A stretch of 64,000 nucleotides of DNA from CAIWHR01 sp963726765 (GTDB taxonomy: Bacteria; Pseudomonadota; Gammaproteobacteria; Burkholderiales; Casimicrobiaceae): the NCBI GenBank assembly GCA_963726765.1, contig CAVSDH010000004.1, forward strand, positions 1-64,000, read 5' to 3'. The position numbers and the translations under genes are program-made. Below the pieces are notes generated by a model. That model saw nothing but the letters and a program-made list of their open reading frames with translations. It was not told the origin of the DNA and did not search any database. This document shows positions 50,007 to 60,227 of the stretch, one piece after another (the stretch's first letter is position 1; each line of letters begins with the position of its first letter).

Positions 50007-50951
50007 GTGCGTGTGATTCGCGGCCTGCCTTCGTCCCTCGGCAATCCGGTCGCGCTGACGATCGGCATTTTCGACGGCGTTCATCGCGGCCATCAGGCGA
50101 TGCTCTCCCGGCTCATCGAGGCCGCGGAAGATCTTGCAATGCCTTCCGCGGTGCTGACGTTCGATCCGCATCCGCGCGAATTCTTTGCGCCCGGATCGGC
50201 TCCGCCGCGCGTGTCGTCGCTGCGAAGCAAGCTCGAATGTTTTGCCGATCTCGGTGTCGAGCGCGCGTATGTCGCCCGCTTCGACGCGCGGATGGCGTCC
50301 CTCGCGCCCGGGCAATTCATCGACGAAGTGCTGGTGCGCCGGCTCCGCGTCCGTTGGGTGCTGGTGGGCGAGGACTTCCGTTTCGGCAAGGGGAGGGCAG
50401 GCGATATCTCGACATTGCGTGCCGCTGGCACGAGCTTCAGCGTAGAGGCGATGCGCACCGTCTCGGTTGAAGGCGAACGTGTTTCGTCGACCGCCGTGCG
50501 CCACGCGCTGACTTCCGGCGATCTCGTGCGGGCGGCCGCGCTGCTCGGTCGCCCGTTCACGATTGCCGGGCGGGTCGCTCACGGCGCGAAGCTTGGACGC
50601 ACGCTCGGCTATCCGACCGCCAACGTCCGGTTGCGGCGCGTGCCCCCGGTTTCCGGCGTCTTCGCGGTGCGCGTGCATGGCCTTGGCCCGTTGCCGCTTC
50701 AGGGGGCGGCGTCGGTGGGCCTGCGACCGACGGTGACCGAGGCAGGCGAGCCTATCCTCGAAGTGTTCATTTTCGATTTCGACCAGCAGATTTACGGTCG
50801 TCGTGTGGCCGTCGAGTTCGTGCACAAGCTGCGCGACGAGGAACGGTTGCCGGACCTCGACATCCTCGCGCGTCGCATTCGCGGCGACGTGGCCGACGCC
50901 CGTGCATTCTTTGCCGGCGCGGTGCCGGTTGCCAGACTTGCGACACGCTGA
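50007..50951 (+). CDS. ribF: Bifunctional riboflavin kinase / FAD synthetase
   Basis: A 314-residue enzyme that phosphorylates riboflavin to FMN and adenylylates FMN to FAD. The N-terminal adenylyltransferase has TIGIFDGVHRGHQAML, LTFDPHPREFF, VGEDFRFGKGRAGD and VSSTAVRHAL; the C-terminal kinase has GRPFTIAGRVAHGAKLGRTLGYPTANV and SGVFAVRV. The start is GTG 50007; no ATG is available at the right place. First of the classic ribF-ileS-lspA-ispH run. Normal length, intact. Confidence 0.95.
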   Translation: MRVIRGLPSSLGNPVALTIGIFDGVHRGHQAMLSRLIEAAEDLAMPSAVLTFDPHPREFFAPGSAPPRVSSLRSKLECFADLGVERAYVARFDARMASLAPGQFIDEVLVRRLRVRWVLVGEDFRFGKGRAGDISTLRAAGTSFSVEAMRTVSVEGERVSSTAVRHALTSGDLVRAAALLGRPFTIAGRVAHGAKLGRTLGYPTANVRLRRVPPVSGVFAVRVHGLGPLPLQGAASVGLRPTVTEAGEPILEVFIFDFDQQIYGRRVAVEFVHKLRDEERLPDLDILARRIRGDVADARAFFAGAVPVARLATR

Positions 50952-50995
50952 AGATCCTTCCCGATACGAACGATTGACCCACCGACGACCCCCGC

Positions 50996-53852
50996 ATGCC
51001 CGACGATCCGAAGACCGATTACAAGACGACGCTCAATCTGCCCGACACGCCGTTTCCGATGCGCGGCGATCTCGCGAAGCGCGAGCCGGGCTGGGTCAGC
51101 GAGTGGCAGCAGAACAAGGTCTACGAGGCCATTCGGAAGGCCTGCGCGGGACGACCGCGCTTCGTGCTGCATGACGGTCCGCCCTACGCCAACGCCGACA
51201 TCCACATCGGGCATGCGCTCAACAAGATCCTGAAGGACCTGGTCGTCAAGAGCAGGACGATGGCGGGATTCGATGCGCCCTACGTCCCGGGCTGGGACTG
51301 CCACGGCATGCCGATCGAGGTGCAGATCGAGAAGACGCACGGCAAGCACCTGCCGATCGAGGAAACGCTGAAGCTGTGCCGCGCGTACGCGACGGAGCAG
51401 ATCGCCCGGCAGAAGACGCAGTTCCAGCGGCTCGGGGTGCTGGGCGACTGGGAGCATCCGTACACGACGATGGGTTTCCGCAACGAAGCCGAGGAAATCC
51501 GCACGCTCGGCCTGCTGCTGCAGAAGGGTTACCTCTATCGCGGGCTGAAACCCGTCAACTGGTGCTTCGACTGCCAGAGCGCGCTCGCCGAAGCCGAAGT
51601 CGAGTACGAGGACCGGCAGGACATCGCGATCGACGTCGGATTCCGCATGAGCCGACGCGGATCTGCCGAAGCTCGCGAAGGCGTTCGGGTATTCGCAACC
51701 GCTGGAGGGTTTCGCCTACGCGGTGATCTGGACCACGACGCCGTGGACCATCCCCGCCAACCAGGCGCTCAATGTGCATCCGGAGTTCACGTACGCGCTG
51801 GTGCGCAGCGGCGATGCGTATTTCGTCCTGGCGGAGGATCTGGTCGACACCTGCCTCAAGCGGTACAAGCGCGAAGGCGAGGTCATCGCCACGGTCAAAG
51901 GGGCGGCGCTCGAGCACCTTGCATTCCGCCATCCGCTCTACGACCGTGCGTCGCCGATCTACCTCGCCGAATTCGTGACGCTGGAGCAGGGTACGGGCGT
52001 CGTCCACTCGTCGCCAGCCTATGGCATCGACGACTTCCAGTCGTGCCGCCGCTACGGCATGCACGACGACGACATCCTGAATCCCGTGCAGGGCGACGGT
52101 GTGTTTGCCGCGGACCTGCCGCGCTTCGGCGGTCTCCGGATCTGGGACGCGAACCCGAAAATCGTCGATGCCCTGTACGAGGCGGGGGCCTTGTTCCACC
52201 GGGAAAAATACACGCACAGCTACATGAACTGCTGGCGGCACAAGACGCCGATCATCTACCGCGCGACCACGCAATGGTTCGCCGGCATGGACGACGTCCC
52301 CGGATATCGCGGGGTCAAGCCCCAGCGGACGCTTCGCGAAACGGCGCTGGCCGGCATCGAGGCGACGGAATTCTTCCCTCCATGGGGCAAGGCGCGCCTG
52401 CTCGGCATGATTGCCAACCGGCCGGACTGGACACTGTCACGGCAACGGCAATGGGGTGTCCCGCTGCCGTTCTTCGTCGACCGCAACACCGACGAGTTGC
52501 ATCCCGACACCGCGGCCCTGCTCGAGCTCGCCGCCGCGAAGGTCGCGCAGCGCGGCATCGAGGCCTGGTTCGAGGCCACGCACGAGGATTTCGGCGTCGA
52601 TCCCGCGAAGTACCGCAAGCTCACCGACACGCTCGACGTCTGGTTCGACTCGGGCTCGACGCACCAGACTGTGTTGGGCGGCCCCGAGGGACGGCACACC
52701 CAGGCCGGGACTCACCCGGCCGCCGGCCGCTTTCCCGCCGATCTCTATCTCGAGGGCTCGGACCAGCATCGCGGCTGGTTCCACTCGTCGCTGCTCGTTT
52801 CCTGCATGAGAAACGGCGTGCCGCCGTACAAGGCGCTGCTGACGCACGGCTTCACGGTGGACGGCGAAGGCAAGAAGATGTCGAAGTCGAAGGGCAACGT
52901 CGTCGCGCCGCAAAAGATCTCCGACACGCTGGGCGCGGAGGTCCTGCGGCTCTGGGTCGCGTCGACCGATTACTCGGGCGACCTGTCGATCTCCGACGAA
53001 ATCCTGAAGCGGGTGGTGGAGAGCTATCGCCGCATCCGCAACACGCTGCGCTTCCTTCTCGCGAACACCAGCGACTTCGATCCCGCGACGGATGCCGTCC
53101 CCGTGGCCGAGTTGGTGGAAGTCGACCGCTATGCGCTCGCGAACATGCACGCGCTGGTCGATGCGTGCCGCGCCGATTACGACCGCTACGAGTTTCACCT
53201 GGTCGCGCAACGGCTGCAGATGTACTGTTCGGAAGATCTCGGGGGCTTCTACCTCGATGCCCTCAAGGACCGGCTGTATACGACGGCGCGGACGAGCCGC
53301 GCGCGGCGGTCGGCGCAGACAGCGCTGCGCGCCATCCGCGACACGCTGCTGGGGCTGATGGCGCCGATCCTGTCGTTCACCGCCGAGGAAGCGTGGCGCC
53401 TCGTGTACCCGGAGGATTCGACGATCTTCATTCACACGTGGGCCGACGCGATGCCCGAGGTGCCGGACGCCGCCACGCTGATGATGAAGTGGCCGCGCAT
53501 ACTCGCCGTGCGTGCGTCGGTGCTGAGGGAGCTGGAAACGCTGCGCCAGGATGGCCGGATCGGCTCGTCGCTGCAGGCCGAAGTGACGATCTCGGCACCC
53601 GCGGAGGATTACGAGGTTCTTGCCGAACTCGAGGACGACCTGCGCTTCGTCATGATCACGTCCGCCGCGCGTCTCGAGCGCGCCGAGACGGGGGGCACGC
53701 TCGCCATCGCGGTGAACCCGAGCGGCGGCGAGAAGTGCGAACGCTGCTGGCACTGGCGATCGGACGTCGGCGCGGATACCGCGCATCCCCTCCTGTGCGG
53801 CCGCTGCGTGGCGAACCTGCACGGCAGCGGCGAGCCGCGCCGTTTTGCCTAG
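50996..53852 (+). CDS. ileS: Isoleucyl-tRNA synthetase (frame break near 51650)
   Basis: Charges tRNA-Ile; an essential gene of about 951 residues here. Class I signatures: HDGPPYANADIHIGHALNK (HIGH) and GKKMSKSKGNV (KMSKS); the editing domain has WTTTPWTIPANQAL; the C-terminal zinc knuckle is CERCWHW ... LCGRC. An extra base near 51650 (CGCATGAGCC in place of CGCATGGCC) shifts the frame by +1; joined, it reads GFRMADADLPKLAKAFGYSQPLEGFAYAVIWTTTPW. A broken ileS would be lethal, so the break is almost surely an error in the sequence. Confidence 0.95.
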
Positions 53853-53864
53853 GTCGCCGAAGCG

Positions 53865-54389
53865 ATGACACAGGGAGCGACAACGAACGCGCGCGGGCTT
53901 CGCTGGCTCGCGGTGAGCGCGGCGGTCGTCGTTGCCGACTACGCGACCAAGGCGGCGATGGTCGGCGCCTTTCATCCCGGCGAGGAACGCCCGTACACGA
54001 GCTTCTTCAGCCTGATCCTCACTTTCAATTCTGGCGCGGCGTTCAGCCTGTTCGCCGATGCCGATGGCTGGCAGCGCTGGTTCTTCGCGGCCGTGGCAGT
54101 CGCGGCGGCGGCGCTGATCACCTGGCTCCTGAAGCGTGGCGGGAGCGCAATGTACTGCCTCGGTCTTGCGCTGATCCTTGGGGGCGCGCTCGGAAATCTC
54201 TGGGACCGGCTGACGATCGGCAGGGTCGTCGACTTCCTGCTCTTCCACTACGAGCGCTGGTCATGGCCGGCCTTCAACGTCGCCGACAGCGCGATCAGCA
54301 TAGGCGCCGCACTCCTCATCATCGACAGCTTTCGGCAGCGCCGCACGTGCCGTTCCGGCGCCGCGCGCGTCGTCCGGACGGGGCAATTG
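53865..54389 (+). CDS. lspA: Lipoprotein signal peptidase (open into ispH)
   Basis: Cleaves prolipoprotein signal peptides in the inner membrane. Four membrane segments and the aspartyl-protease signatures LTFNSGAAFSLF, LGGALGNLWDRL and VDFLLFH...WPAFNVADSAIS with its catalytic Asp. The frame runs without a stop straight into ispH through IIDSFRQRRTCRSGAARVVRTGQL. In the +1 frame a TGA (54388-54390) overlaps the ispH ATG exactly, so one inserted base in the tail would explain the missing stop; a true LspA-IspH fusion is the alternative. Confidence 0.88.
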
Positions 54390-55337
54390 ATGGACGTGCT
54401 GCTCGCCAATCCGCGCGGCTTTTGCGCCGGCGTCGACCGCGCCATCGCGATCGTCGAGCAGGCACTCGCACAGTTCGGTGCGCCGATCTACGTGCGCCAC
54501 GAGGTGGTGCACAACCGGTTCGTCGTCGATGACCTCAAGCAGAAAGGTGCGGTCTTTGTCGAGGAGCTGGACGAGGTCCCCTCCGGGAGCACGGTCGTTT
54601 TCTCGGCGCATGGCGTTTCGAAGGCGGTGCGCGCCGACGCGGACGCGCGCGGCCTGCGCGTGTTCGATGCGACCTGTCCGCTGGTCACCAAGGTGCACGT
54701 CGAAGTCGCGAGGATGCGCGAGCACGGCCGCGAGATCGTGATGATCGGCCATGCGGGGCATCCGGAGGTCGAGGGAACGATGGGGCAGTGCCAGGGCGGC
54801 ATTCATCTCGTGGAATCGGTTGCGGATGTCGACGGCCTTGCGGTCGCCGACTCCTCCAACCTGGCCTACGTCACGCAGACCACGTTGTCGGTCGACGATG
54901 CCGCTGCCATCGTCGCCGCGCTGAAGCGTCGCTTTCCTGCGATCGTCGGTCCGAAGAAGGACGACATCTGCTACGCGACGCAGAATCGGCAGGATGCCGT
55001 CAAGCTGATGGCGCGGCAGGTCGACGTCGTGATCGTCGTGGGGAGCCCCAACAGCTCGAATTCCAACCGGTTGCGCGAAGTTGCGGCGCACCGCGGTATT
55101 CCCGCCTACATGGTGGACCGCGCCGACCAGCTCGATCCGAAATGGATCGATGGCAGGACGCGCGTCGGGGTCACTGCCGGGGCGTCGGCGCCGGAGGTGC
55201 TCGTGAGGGAGGTGCTGACGAGACTGAGGGCGCTCGGTGCCGGCAGCGTCCACGAGCTCGACGGCGCTCCGGAAAACGTCGTGTTCCCGATGCCGAAGGG
55301 CCTGCCTGCGGCGCACGCTTCGGCTGCCGAGGGCTAG
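54390..55337 (+). CDS. ispH: 4-hydroxy-3-methylbut-2-enyl diphosphate reductase
   Basis: Last enzyme of the MEP isoprenoid pathway; reduces HMBPP to IPP and DMAPP with a 4Fe-4S cluster. Cluster cysteines are in GFCAGVDRA (C12), FDATCPLVTKVH and DDICYATQNRQ; substrate-binding motifs are VRHEVVHN, FSAHGVS, GHAGHPEVEGTMGQ and VGSPNSSNSNRLREVA. 315 residues from ATG 54390, the usual length. Taken together with lspA the open frame is 490 residues. Confidence 0.95.
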   Translation: MDVLLANPRGFCAGVDRAIAIVEQALAQFGAPIYVRHEVVHNRFVVDDLKQKGAVFVEELDEVPSGSTVVFSAHGVSKAVRADADARGLRVFDATCPLVTKVHVEVARMREHGREIVMIGHAGHPEVEGTMGQCQGGIHLVESVADVDGLAVADSSNLAYVTQTTLSVDDAAAIVAALKRRFPAIVGPKKDDICYATQNRQDAVKLMARQVDVVIVVGSPNSSNSNRLREVAAHRGIPAYMVDRADQLDPKWIDGRTRVGVTAGASAPEVLVREVLTRLRALGAGSVHELDGAPENVVFPMPKGLPAAHASAAEG

Positions 55338-55714
55338 GCGCGGCGGCGAGGCGTGCGCGATCCGCGCGCAACGCGAAACGAAAGCATCAGCGCGACAAAC
55401 GCGACCGCACCCAATGCGGCGGCAGACCACGCGACGGCTGCGTGCCGGCCGGGCTCGGTCACGCCGCGAACCACGGCCTCGCCAACGTAAAAGGGCAGCA
55501 GCAGCGACGCCACCTGCCGCGCCCGTGCATGGCCGCGAGCCATTCCCAGCCACACGAACGCGAGCGGAATGGCCTTGAGCGCAATCCATGAGCCACCGGG
55601 CCGAACCGGCGCCCACACCGTTTCCCAGAGAATCTCCGTCAGCACCAGCGCTCCCACCAGCACGACCGCGATGCGCTGCCGGCGAAACCCAGGATCCTCC
55701 CGCGGGGGCGTCAA
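55334..55714 (-). CDS. DUF2069 membrane protein
   Basis: A 126-residue inner-membrane protein with four hydrophobic segments (RIAVVLVGALVLTEILWETV, WIALKAIPLAFVWLGMA, VASLLLPFYVGEAVVRGV, AVAWSAAALGAVAFVALML). The family is common in gamma- and betaproteobacteria and has no known function. Its TTG start lies six bases behind the PilZ-like gene, so the two share a transcript. Its end touches the convergent ispH stop. Confidence 0.85.
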   Translation of the reverse strand: MTPPREDPGFRRQRIAVVLVGALVLTEILWETVWAPVRPGGSWIALKAIPLAFVWLGMARGHARARQVASLLLPFYVGEAVVRGVTEPGRHAAVAWSAAALGAVAFVALMLSFRVARGSRTPRRRA

Positions 55715-55720
55715 CGCGCG

Positions 55721-57268
55721 TCAGCCTACCGCTGCGAAGTCGTAGAGCTCGAAGCCGGGACCCTGCTCGACCACCTTCAGCAGGACGGCAAAGCCGGTGT
55801 CGGTGCCGCGCTTGAGGGAGATGCCTTGCTCGACCTGGAAGGCGCCGGCCGGAACGAGAAGCTGCGGCGGCGACGCCTCCGCGCCGGACGCGTTTCGATC
55901 CTCCGGCAGCACGACGACCGGCGCAAGGTTGCCGTCCGTCGCATCCTCTGCAGCTGCTGCCGCAGCTTCGGGGTTGTCCGACAGGAGCTCGCACCCGAAC
56001 TCCAGGCCGGCCGTCTTCAGGGTGTTGCGAAACCATCGCACCATTGCGACCTGCAGGCCCGTGCGGCCCTCGACGCGCAGCGCGATCAGGTCGCCGATGC
56101 GCAGCGCGGTCGGACTGGAATCGGTCTGGCGAAGCGCGTAACCCGCCGGCGTGTGATTGATCACCTGGCACGCCGTCATCGGCGGCAAACCGCTCGGGGC
56201 CTGCGCAACGCCCGCATGCACCCCCCGGCTGTATTGCCACACGCCGGACAATCCTGCGCACATGACGACCCGCGCGCGCGACGGGAGCCGGTTGAACTGG
56301 CGCGCGGGGGGAATGGCCCATTGCCGCAGCAGGCGCTTCAGCAGCGCGACGTACTGGAGCCTTCCCGCAGAATCCTTGGCGATTCCGGCGGGAACGTCGC
56401 CGCCTGCCTCGAGCGCGCGCAGTTGCTCCTGAATCTGGAAGGCGAGGTCGAAGGTGAGCAGGAAGATCTTGCTGCCGTCGATCGATCCGCCCTTGTTTGC
56501 GGAAAACGGCGGGAAATCGTGCCCGACGGGAATGATCGCCACCGCTTTGGCCATCCGGTGGACCGGTGCAACGTCGGTGAGCTTCGCCCAGTGGCAGAAC
56601 TCCTGCAGATACCGCACGACGGTGCTGAGCTGCCCCGGCAGGAATCCGTACGGATTCGCGAGAGCGAGGAGCAGCGCCTGCAGGTAGACGCGCTCGGGCG
56701 TCATTTCCGGCTGGTCGTGCGCGATCGCATTCTGATGAAGGCCGCGCTCCCGTGCGAACGCGTAGATCGCGTGCGAGTCGAGCCAGGTCTTCGGCGGGAC
56801 CGGCGAATAGGAAAGGTAGCTGTTGACCAGGACGCGCGCGACGCATTGCAGGCAGCGATGGATGAGCGCAACGAGAAGGCGGTTTCCCGTGAGCAGGATG
56901 CGCTTCCCCGATTCGTGCAGCAGCAGCCGCTTGTACGCAACGGATAGTTCGTGGGCGAGTCCAAGCGCCGCCTTGGTGGCTTCCAGCGCGTCGCCCGAGA
57001 GCGGGTGCGAGGCCTTGGCAAACTGTTTCTCGAGATGCGGCCACAGCGTGCCCGCGGCAGTCCAGTAGCGTTCCGCCAGCTCGAGTCGCTTCGAGTCGCT
57101 CATCTCGACGCGGTTGATGGCCGCCAGCGAGTCGCCGATGACCCTTGCCGCCTCGACCGGGTCGCGCGTCAGCAGGTCGTCAAGCCAGGCAAAGACCTTG
57201 GCGGGACGAATTTCCGGGGGGTTCGCCGGCCTCGGATCGATGGGCGGCAGGCTGACGTTGAGCGGCAT
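55721..57268 (-). CDS. PilZ-like protein, betaproteobacterial, function unknown
   Basis: A 515-residue cytoplasmic protein, largely helical for the first about 340 residues (VFAWLDDLLTRDPVEAARVIGDSLAAINR, RVYLQALLLALANPYGFLPGQ). From about 365 a PilZ-type beta barrel is likely: CQVINHTPAGYALRQ, RIGDLIALR, VAMVRWFRNTLKTAGLEFGCELLS. The canonical RxxxR c-di-GMP anchor is not obvious before it, so binding is uncertain. Proteins like this are found in many betaproteobacteria without assigned function. First of two genes with DUF2069. Confidence 0.7.
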   Translation of the reverse strand: MPLNVSLPPIDPRPANPPEIRPAKVFAWLDDLLTRDPVEAARVIGDSLAAINRVEMSDSKRLELAERYWTAAGTLWPHLEKQFAKASHPLSGDALEATKAALGLAHELSVAYKRLLLHESGKRILLTGNRLLVALIHRCLQCVARVLVNSYLSYSPVPPKTWLDSHAIYAFARERGLHQNAIAHDQPEMTPERVYLQALLLALANPYGFLPGQLSTVVRYLQEFCHWAKLTDVAPVHRMAKAVAIIPVGHDFPPFSANKGGSIDGSKIFLLTFDLAFQIQEQLRALEAGGDVPAGIAKDSAGRLQYVALLKRLLRQWAIPPARQFNRLPSRARVVMCAGLSGVWQYSRGVHAGVAQAPSGLPPMTACQVINHTPAGYALRQTDSSPTALRIGDLIALRVEGRTGLQVAMVRWFRNTLKTAGLEFGCELLSDNPEAAAAAAEDATDGNLAPVVVLPEDRNASGAEASPPQLLVPAGAFQVEQGISLKRGTDTGFAVLLKVVEQGPGFELYDFAAVG

Positions 57269-57362
57269 GGCGATCGGGGGGCGTTACCACGGCGATTGTA
57301 AGGGATGGTCCCGGGTTGTGCCCGTGGCCGGGTACTGCCAAAGCAAAATCCCCGCCAGGACG

Positions 57363-58214
57363 CTAGTTGCGCAGGAATTCGACGACCGGGAGGATCTGGT
57401 CCGGGGAGAGCAGCATCGGCGCGTGTCCGACACCTGCGAACTCGATGACCGTCGGCTTGGGACCGCGGGCCGCCATTTGCGCGGCGGTCCCGGCCGAGAG
57501 CAGGTCAGACTCGCTTCCTCGCAACACGAGCGTCGGACAACGGATCGCGTCCCAGAGGGGCCAGAGGTCGGGCGGCGCCGCCGCCGCGCGAAATGGAACC
57601 GCGATCCCGGGGTCGTACGCGAGGCCCCAGCGGCCATCGGGACGCTGGCGGACGTTGGAGCGGGTCAGGCGCGTCCATTGGTCGTCGGTGAGCGGTCCGA
57701 ACGGCGCCGAAACCACGCGGACGTACTGCGCAATTTCATCGAACGTCGCGAACGTCGGGTCGAGGCCGAAATAACCACGGATGCGCTCGATCGCCGCCGG
57801 TTCGATCGTCGGACCCACGTCGTTGACGACGAGCTTTGCGACCGGGTTCTCGGACAACGCCGCCATCGCAATTCCGAGAAGTCCGCCCATCGATGTCCCG
57901 ACCCAGTCGACCCTCTCCGCGCCGCTCCGCGCGATCAACGCCGTGAGGACCGTGAGGTAGGTCGGAAAGACGTAGTCGTTCGGATCGGCGAGCCACGCGC
58001 TGCGGCCGCGGCCGGGCATGTCGACGGAAAGCACGCGGTGCGTGTCGACGAGCGCAGCGGCAAGGTCGTCGAAGTCGCGTGCGTTGCGTCCGACGCCGTG
58101 GACGCAGACGACGACACGCGCGTTGTCGGCGTCGCCCCACTCGTCGTAGACGACGCGATGGAAGCCGTGCGGCGACAGGCTCTTGAAATGGCGTTCCTGG
58201 CGCTGGGCCGACAT
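57363..58214 (-). CDS. Alpha/beta fold hydrolase
   Basis: A 283-residue serine hydrolase: oxyanion VCVHGVGRNARDFD, DMPGRGRSAW, nucleophile Ser in VGTSMGGLLG, catalytic Asp in VLRGSESDLLS and His in GVGHAPML. No signal peptide. The sequence is of the esterase/lactonase/ring-cleavage type and gives no substrate. Alone on its strand, divergent from the lipoprotein gene. Confidence 0.9.
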   Translation of the reverse strand: MSAQRQERHFKSLSPHGFHRVVYDEWGDADNARVVVCVHGVGRNARDFDDLAAALVDTHRVLSVDMPGRGRSAWLADPNDYVFPTYLTVLTALIARSGAERVDWVGTSMGGLLGIAMAALSENPVAKLVVNDVGPTIEPAAIERIRGYFGLDPTFATFDEIAQYVRVVSAPFGPLTDDQWTRLTRSNVRQRPDGRWGLAYDPGIAVPFRAAAAPPDLWPLWDAIRCPTLVLRGSESDLLSAGTAAQMAARGPKPTVIEFAGVGHAPMLLSPDQILPVVEFLRN

Positions 58215-58326
58215 GCCGACAGATTAGCGCAATCGCGGCTCGAGGTCCCGCGTCGCGACGTAGCTGGTCAGGCCGGCCGAATTGGCGGAAAATCCGCAAC
58301 GAGGAAATCCATCGGAGAATCGGGCA

Positions 58327-58734
58327 ATGCTCGCGAAGACATTTCAATTGCGACGGGCCGCGCTGGCCTTGGTCGCCGCATCCGCGATTACGGCGTGCGC
58401 TCCGGATACGGTCACCAACAAGTACGCCACTGGCTTCAATGCGTATCTCGACCAGATTGCACTCGCCTGCAAGCCGCTGATGATCGGCTCGTACGACATG
58501 ACCTACCGTCTGCAGCAGAAGGGCATCTACAGCGACGACTTCAACTACTTCTTCGATCTCACGTCGCGGCTCTACTATCAGCGCGTGTCGCCCTCCGATT
58601 ACCGCAGCGGCGTCAATGGATTCTTCGGCGGCGGCGCGACGACCGACCGCTCCATTGACTGCATCGTCGCGAACCTTCCGGCCGACCGTCCGGCGGACCC
58701 ACCGCCCTTGGGTGGAGCGATCACCGTCAACTGA
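58327..58734 (+). CDS. Small lipoprotein, function unknown
   Basis: A 135-residue protein with a lipoprotein signal peptide: RRAALALVAASAITAC with the lipobox cysteine at about 24, followed by Ala-Pro, so sorting to the outer membrane is expected. The mature part is Tyr/Asp-rich (GIYSDDFNYFFDLTSRLYYQRV). No homologous family is recognised. Probably processed by the LspA encoded nearby. Confidence 0.78.
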   Translation: MLAKTFQLRRAALALVAASAITACAPDTVTNKYATGFNAYLDQIALACKPLMIGSYDMTYRLQQKGIYSDDFNYFFDLTSRLYYQRVSPSDYRSGVNGFFGGGATTDRSIDCIVANLPADRPADPPPLGGAITVN

Positions 58735-59371
58735 CGGGGCCTTCCGCCGGCGCGCGCAGCGTGCGATCGAGGATCAGGAGCATCGCCGCGGTGGCTCCCC
58801 AGATGTAGCGCTCGCGATACGGAATCGCCCAGAAATCGCGGCGCAGCGCGCCCAGCATCCGGAAATGGCGCTGCTGATTCGCGGGATCGAGCAGGAACGC
58901 GAGCGGCACCTCGAACACATCGGCGACCTCGACCGGGTCAGGCGTAACGTCGAACGGCGGCTCCACCCAGCCGACGACGGGCGTGACCCGGAAGCCGGTC
59001 ACCGTTTCGTAATCCGACAGGTGGCCCAGGACCGCGACGCGCTCCGGCGCCAGCCCTACTTCCTCGGTTGCCTCTCGCAGTGCGGCGGCATCGGTCGATT
59101 CGTCATCCGATTCGACGCGTCCGCCCGGAAAGCTGATCTGGCCGGCATGATCCGGAAGATTAGCACTCCGCTGCGTCAGCAGAACCTGCAATCCCTCGGG
59201 ACGGTTGACGAGCGGGACCAGCACGGCGGCTGGTGTCGGCGCGCCCTCGCGGCCGGGCAGGCGGAATCCGTCGGAAAGGTTTTGCGCCGACGGCGGGGCA
59301 GGGCGCGCGAGCGCGCGTATCAGCCAGTCGCGCTGGTGGTCGGGGGGTAGACGGAACAGGGGGAGCGGCAT
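58727..59371 (-). CDS. Nudix hydrolase, CoA pyrophosphatase (NudL) type
   Basis: A 214-residue enzyme likely to split CoA or related nucleotides into 3',5'-ADP and 4'-phosphopantetheine. The Nudix box is GGRVESDDESTDAAALREATEEVGL and the family signature LLTQRSANLPDHAGQISFPGG stands before it. The ATG complementary to 59369-59371 is preferred over the one at 59410 on length. Convergent with the lipoprotein gene, overlapping its stop by eight bases. Confidence 0.88.
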   Translation of the reverse strand: MPLPLFRLPPDHQRDWLIRALARPAPPSAQNLSDGFRLPGREGAPTPAAVLVPLVNRPEGLQVLLTQRSANLPDHAGQISFPGGRVESDDESTDAAALREATEEVGLAPERVAVLGHLSDYETVTGFRVTPVVGWVEPPFDVTPDPVEVADVFEVPLAFLLDPANQQRHFRMLGALRRDFWAIPYRERYIWGATAAMLLILDRTLRAPAEGPVS

Positions 59372-59432
59372 TGAAGCAGCGCGGCCAACGGTACAGGTCG
59401 CCGGTCCCATTGTAGCGCGCGCACGGCGCGCT

Positions 59433-60203
59433 TCAGAGCACGAGTTTGCCGCCGACGATCACCAGCAACGACGCGAGACCCGAGCGGAGAAGGCGGTCCG
59501 GCACACGTGAGGACAGTGTGCTTCCCAGCCAGATGCCCGGCAGCGATCCGACGAGCAGCGATCCCAGCAGGCTCCAGTCGACGGTGCCGAGGTGGGCGTG
59601 CCCGAGGCCGGCGACCAGCGTCAGTGGAACCGCATGCGCGATGTCGCTGCCGACGATCGCAACCGTCGACAACCGCGGATAGAGAAAGAACAGCGCAGCG
59701 ACGCCCAATGCGCCCGCGCCGACCGACGACAGCGTCACCAGCACGCCCAGCGTGAACCCGACCAGCACGGTCAGCGGACCGATCCAGCGCTCGCGCCAGG
59801 CGCCCGACGATGCGTGTCCCCAGTTCTGGATCCGCTGTTTACCGAGTATCGCCAAGGCGGTGAGCATCAGCGCGACGCCGAGGCTCTGTGTCACGACCTG
59901 TGAGAGTGCTGCGTGATCGATCTCCGAAATGCTCAGGATCGCAATCGTGATGGAAGCGCCGGGAAGGCTTCCTCCGGCCAGCCTGCCGACGATGTCCCAT
60001 CGGACATGACGCCTGCGCGCATGCACGATGACGCCGCCGGCCTTCGTGAGCGCCGCATAGAGCAGATCGGTTCCCACGGCGGTCGCCGGCGCGATGCCGA
60101 ACAACAGCACGAGGAGCGGCGTCATCAGCGAGCCGCCGCCGACACCCGTCAGGCCCACAATGGACCCGACCACGAACCCGGACAGCGCGTACCAGAGATC
60201 CAT
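59433..60203 (-). CDS. TSUP (TauE/SafE) family membrane transporter
   Basis: A 256-residue inner-membrane protein with about eight hydrophobic segments and the duplicated family signature VGSIVGLTGVGGGSLMTPLL and TLSSVGAGALGVAALFFLY. The family exports sulfite, sulfoacetate and related sulfur anions. It follows cysN by 24 bases on the same strand, so it is probably part of the sulfate operon and may handle sulfate uptake or sulfite release. Confidence 0.88.
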   Translation of the reverse strand: MDLWYALSGFVVGSIVGLTGVGGGSLMTPLLVLLFGIAPATAVGTDLLYAALTKAGGVIVHARRRHVRWDIVGRLAGGSLPGASITIAILSISEIDHAALSQVVTQSLGVALMLTALAILGKQRIQNWGHASSGAWRERWIGPLTVLVGFTLGVLVTLSSVGAGALGVAALFFLYPRLSTVAIVGSDIAHAVPLTLVAGLGHAHLGTVDWSLLGSLLVGSLPGIWLGSTLSSRVPDRLLRSGLASLLVIVGGKLVL

Positions 60204-60227
60204 CAGGAACGCGCCGGTCGAGTCCGA

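Noticed and set aside
51600..51730. Programmed frameshifting in ileS or other genes
   Set aside because: The breaks lack slippery heptamers and pseudoknots in common, occur in about a dozen unrelated genes, and are all explained by single inserted bases.
57114..58658. A 514-codon plus-strand open frame
   Set aside because: Antisense to the PilZ-like and hydrolase genes and overlapping the lipoprotein gene in another frame; no protein signature.
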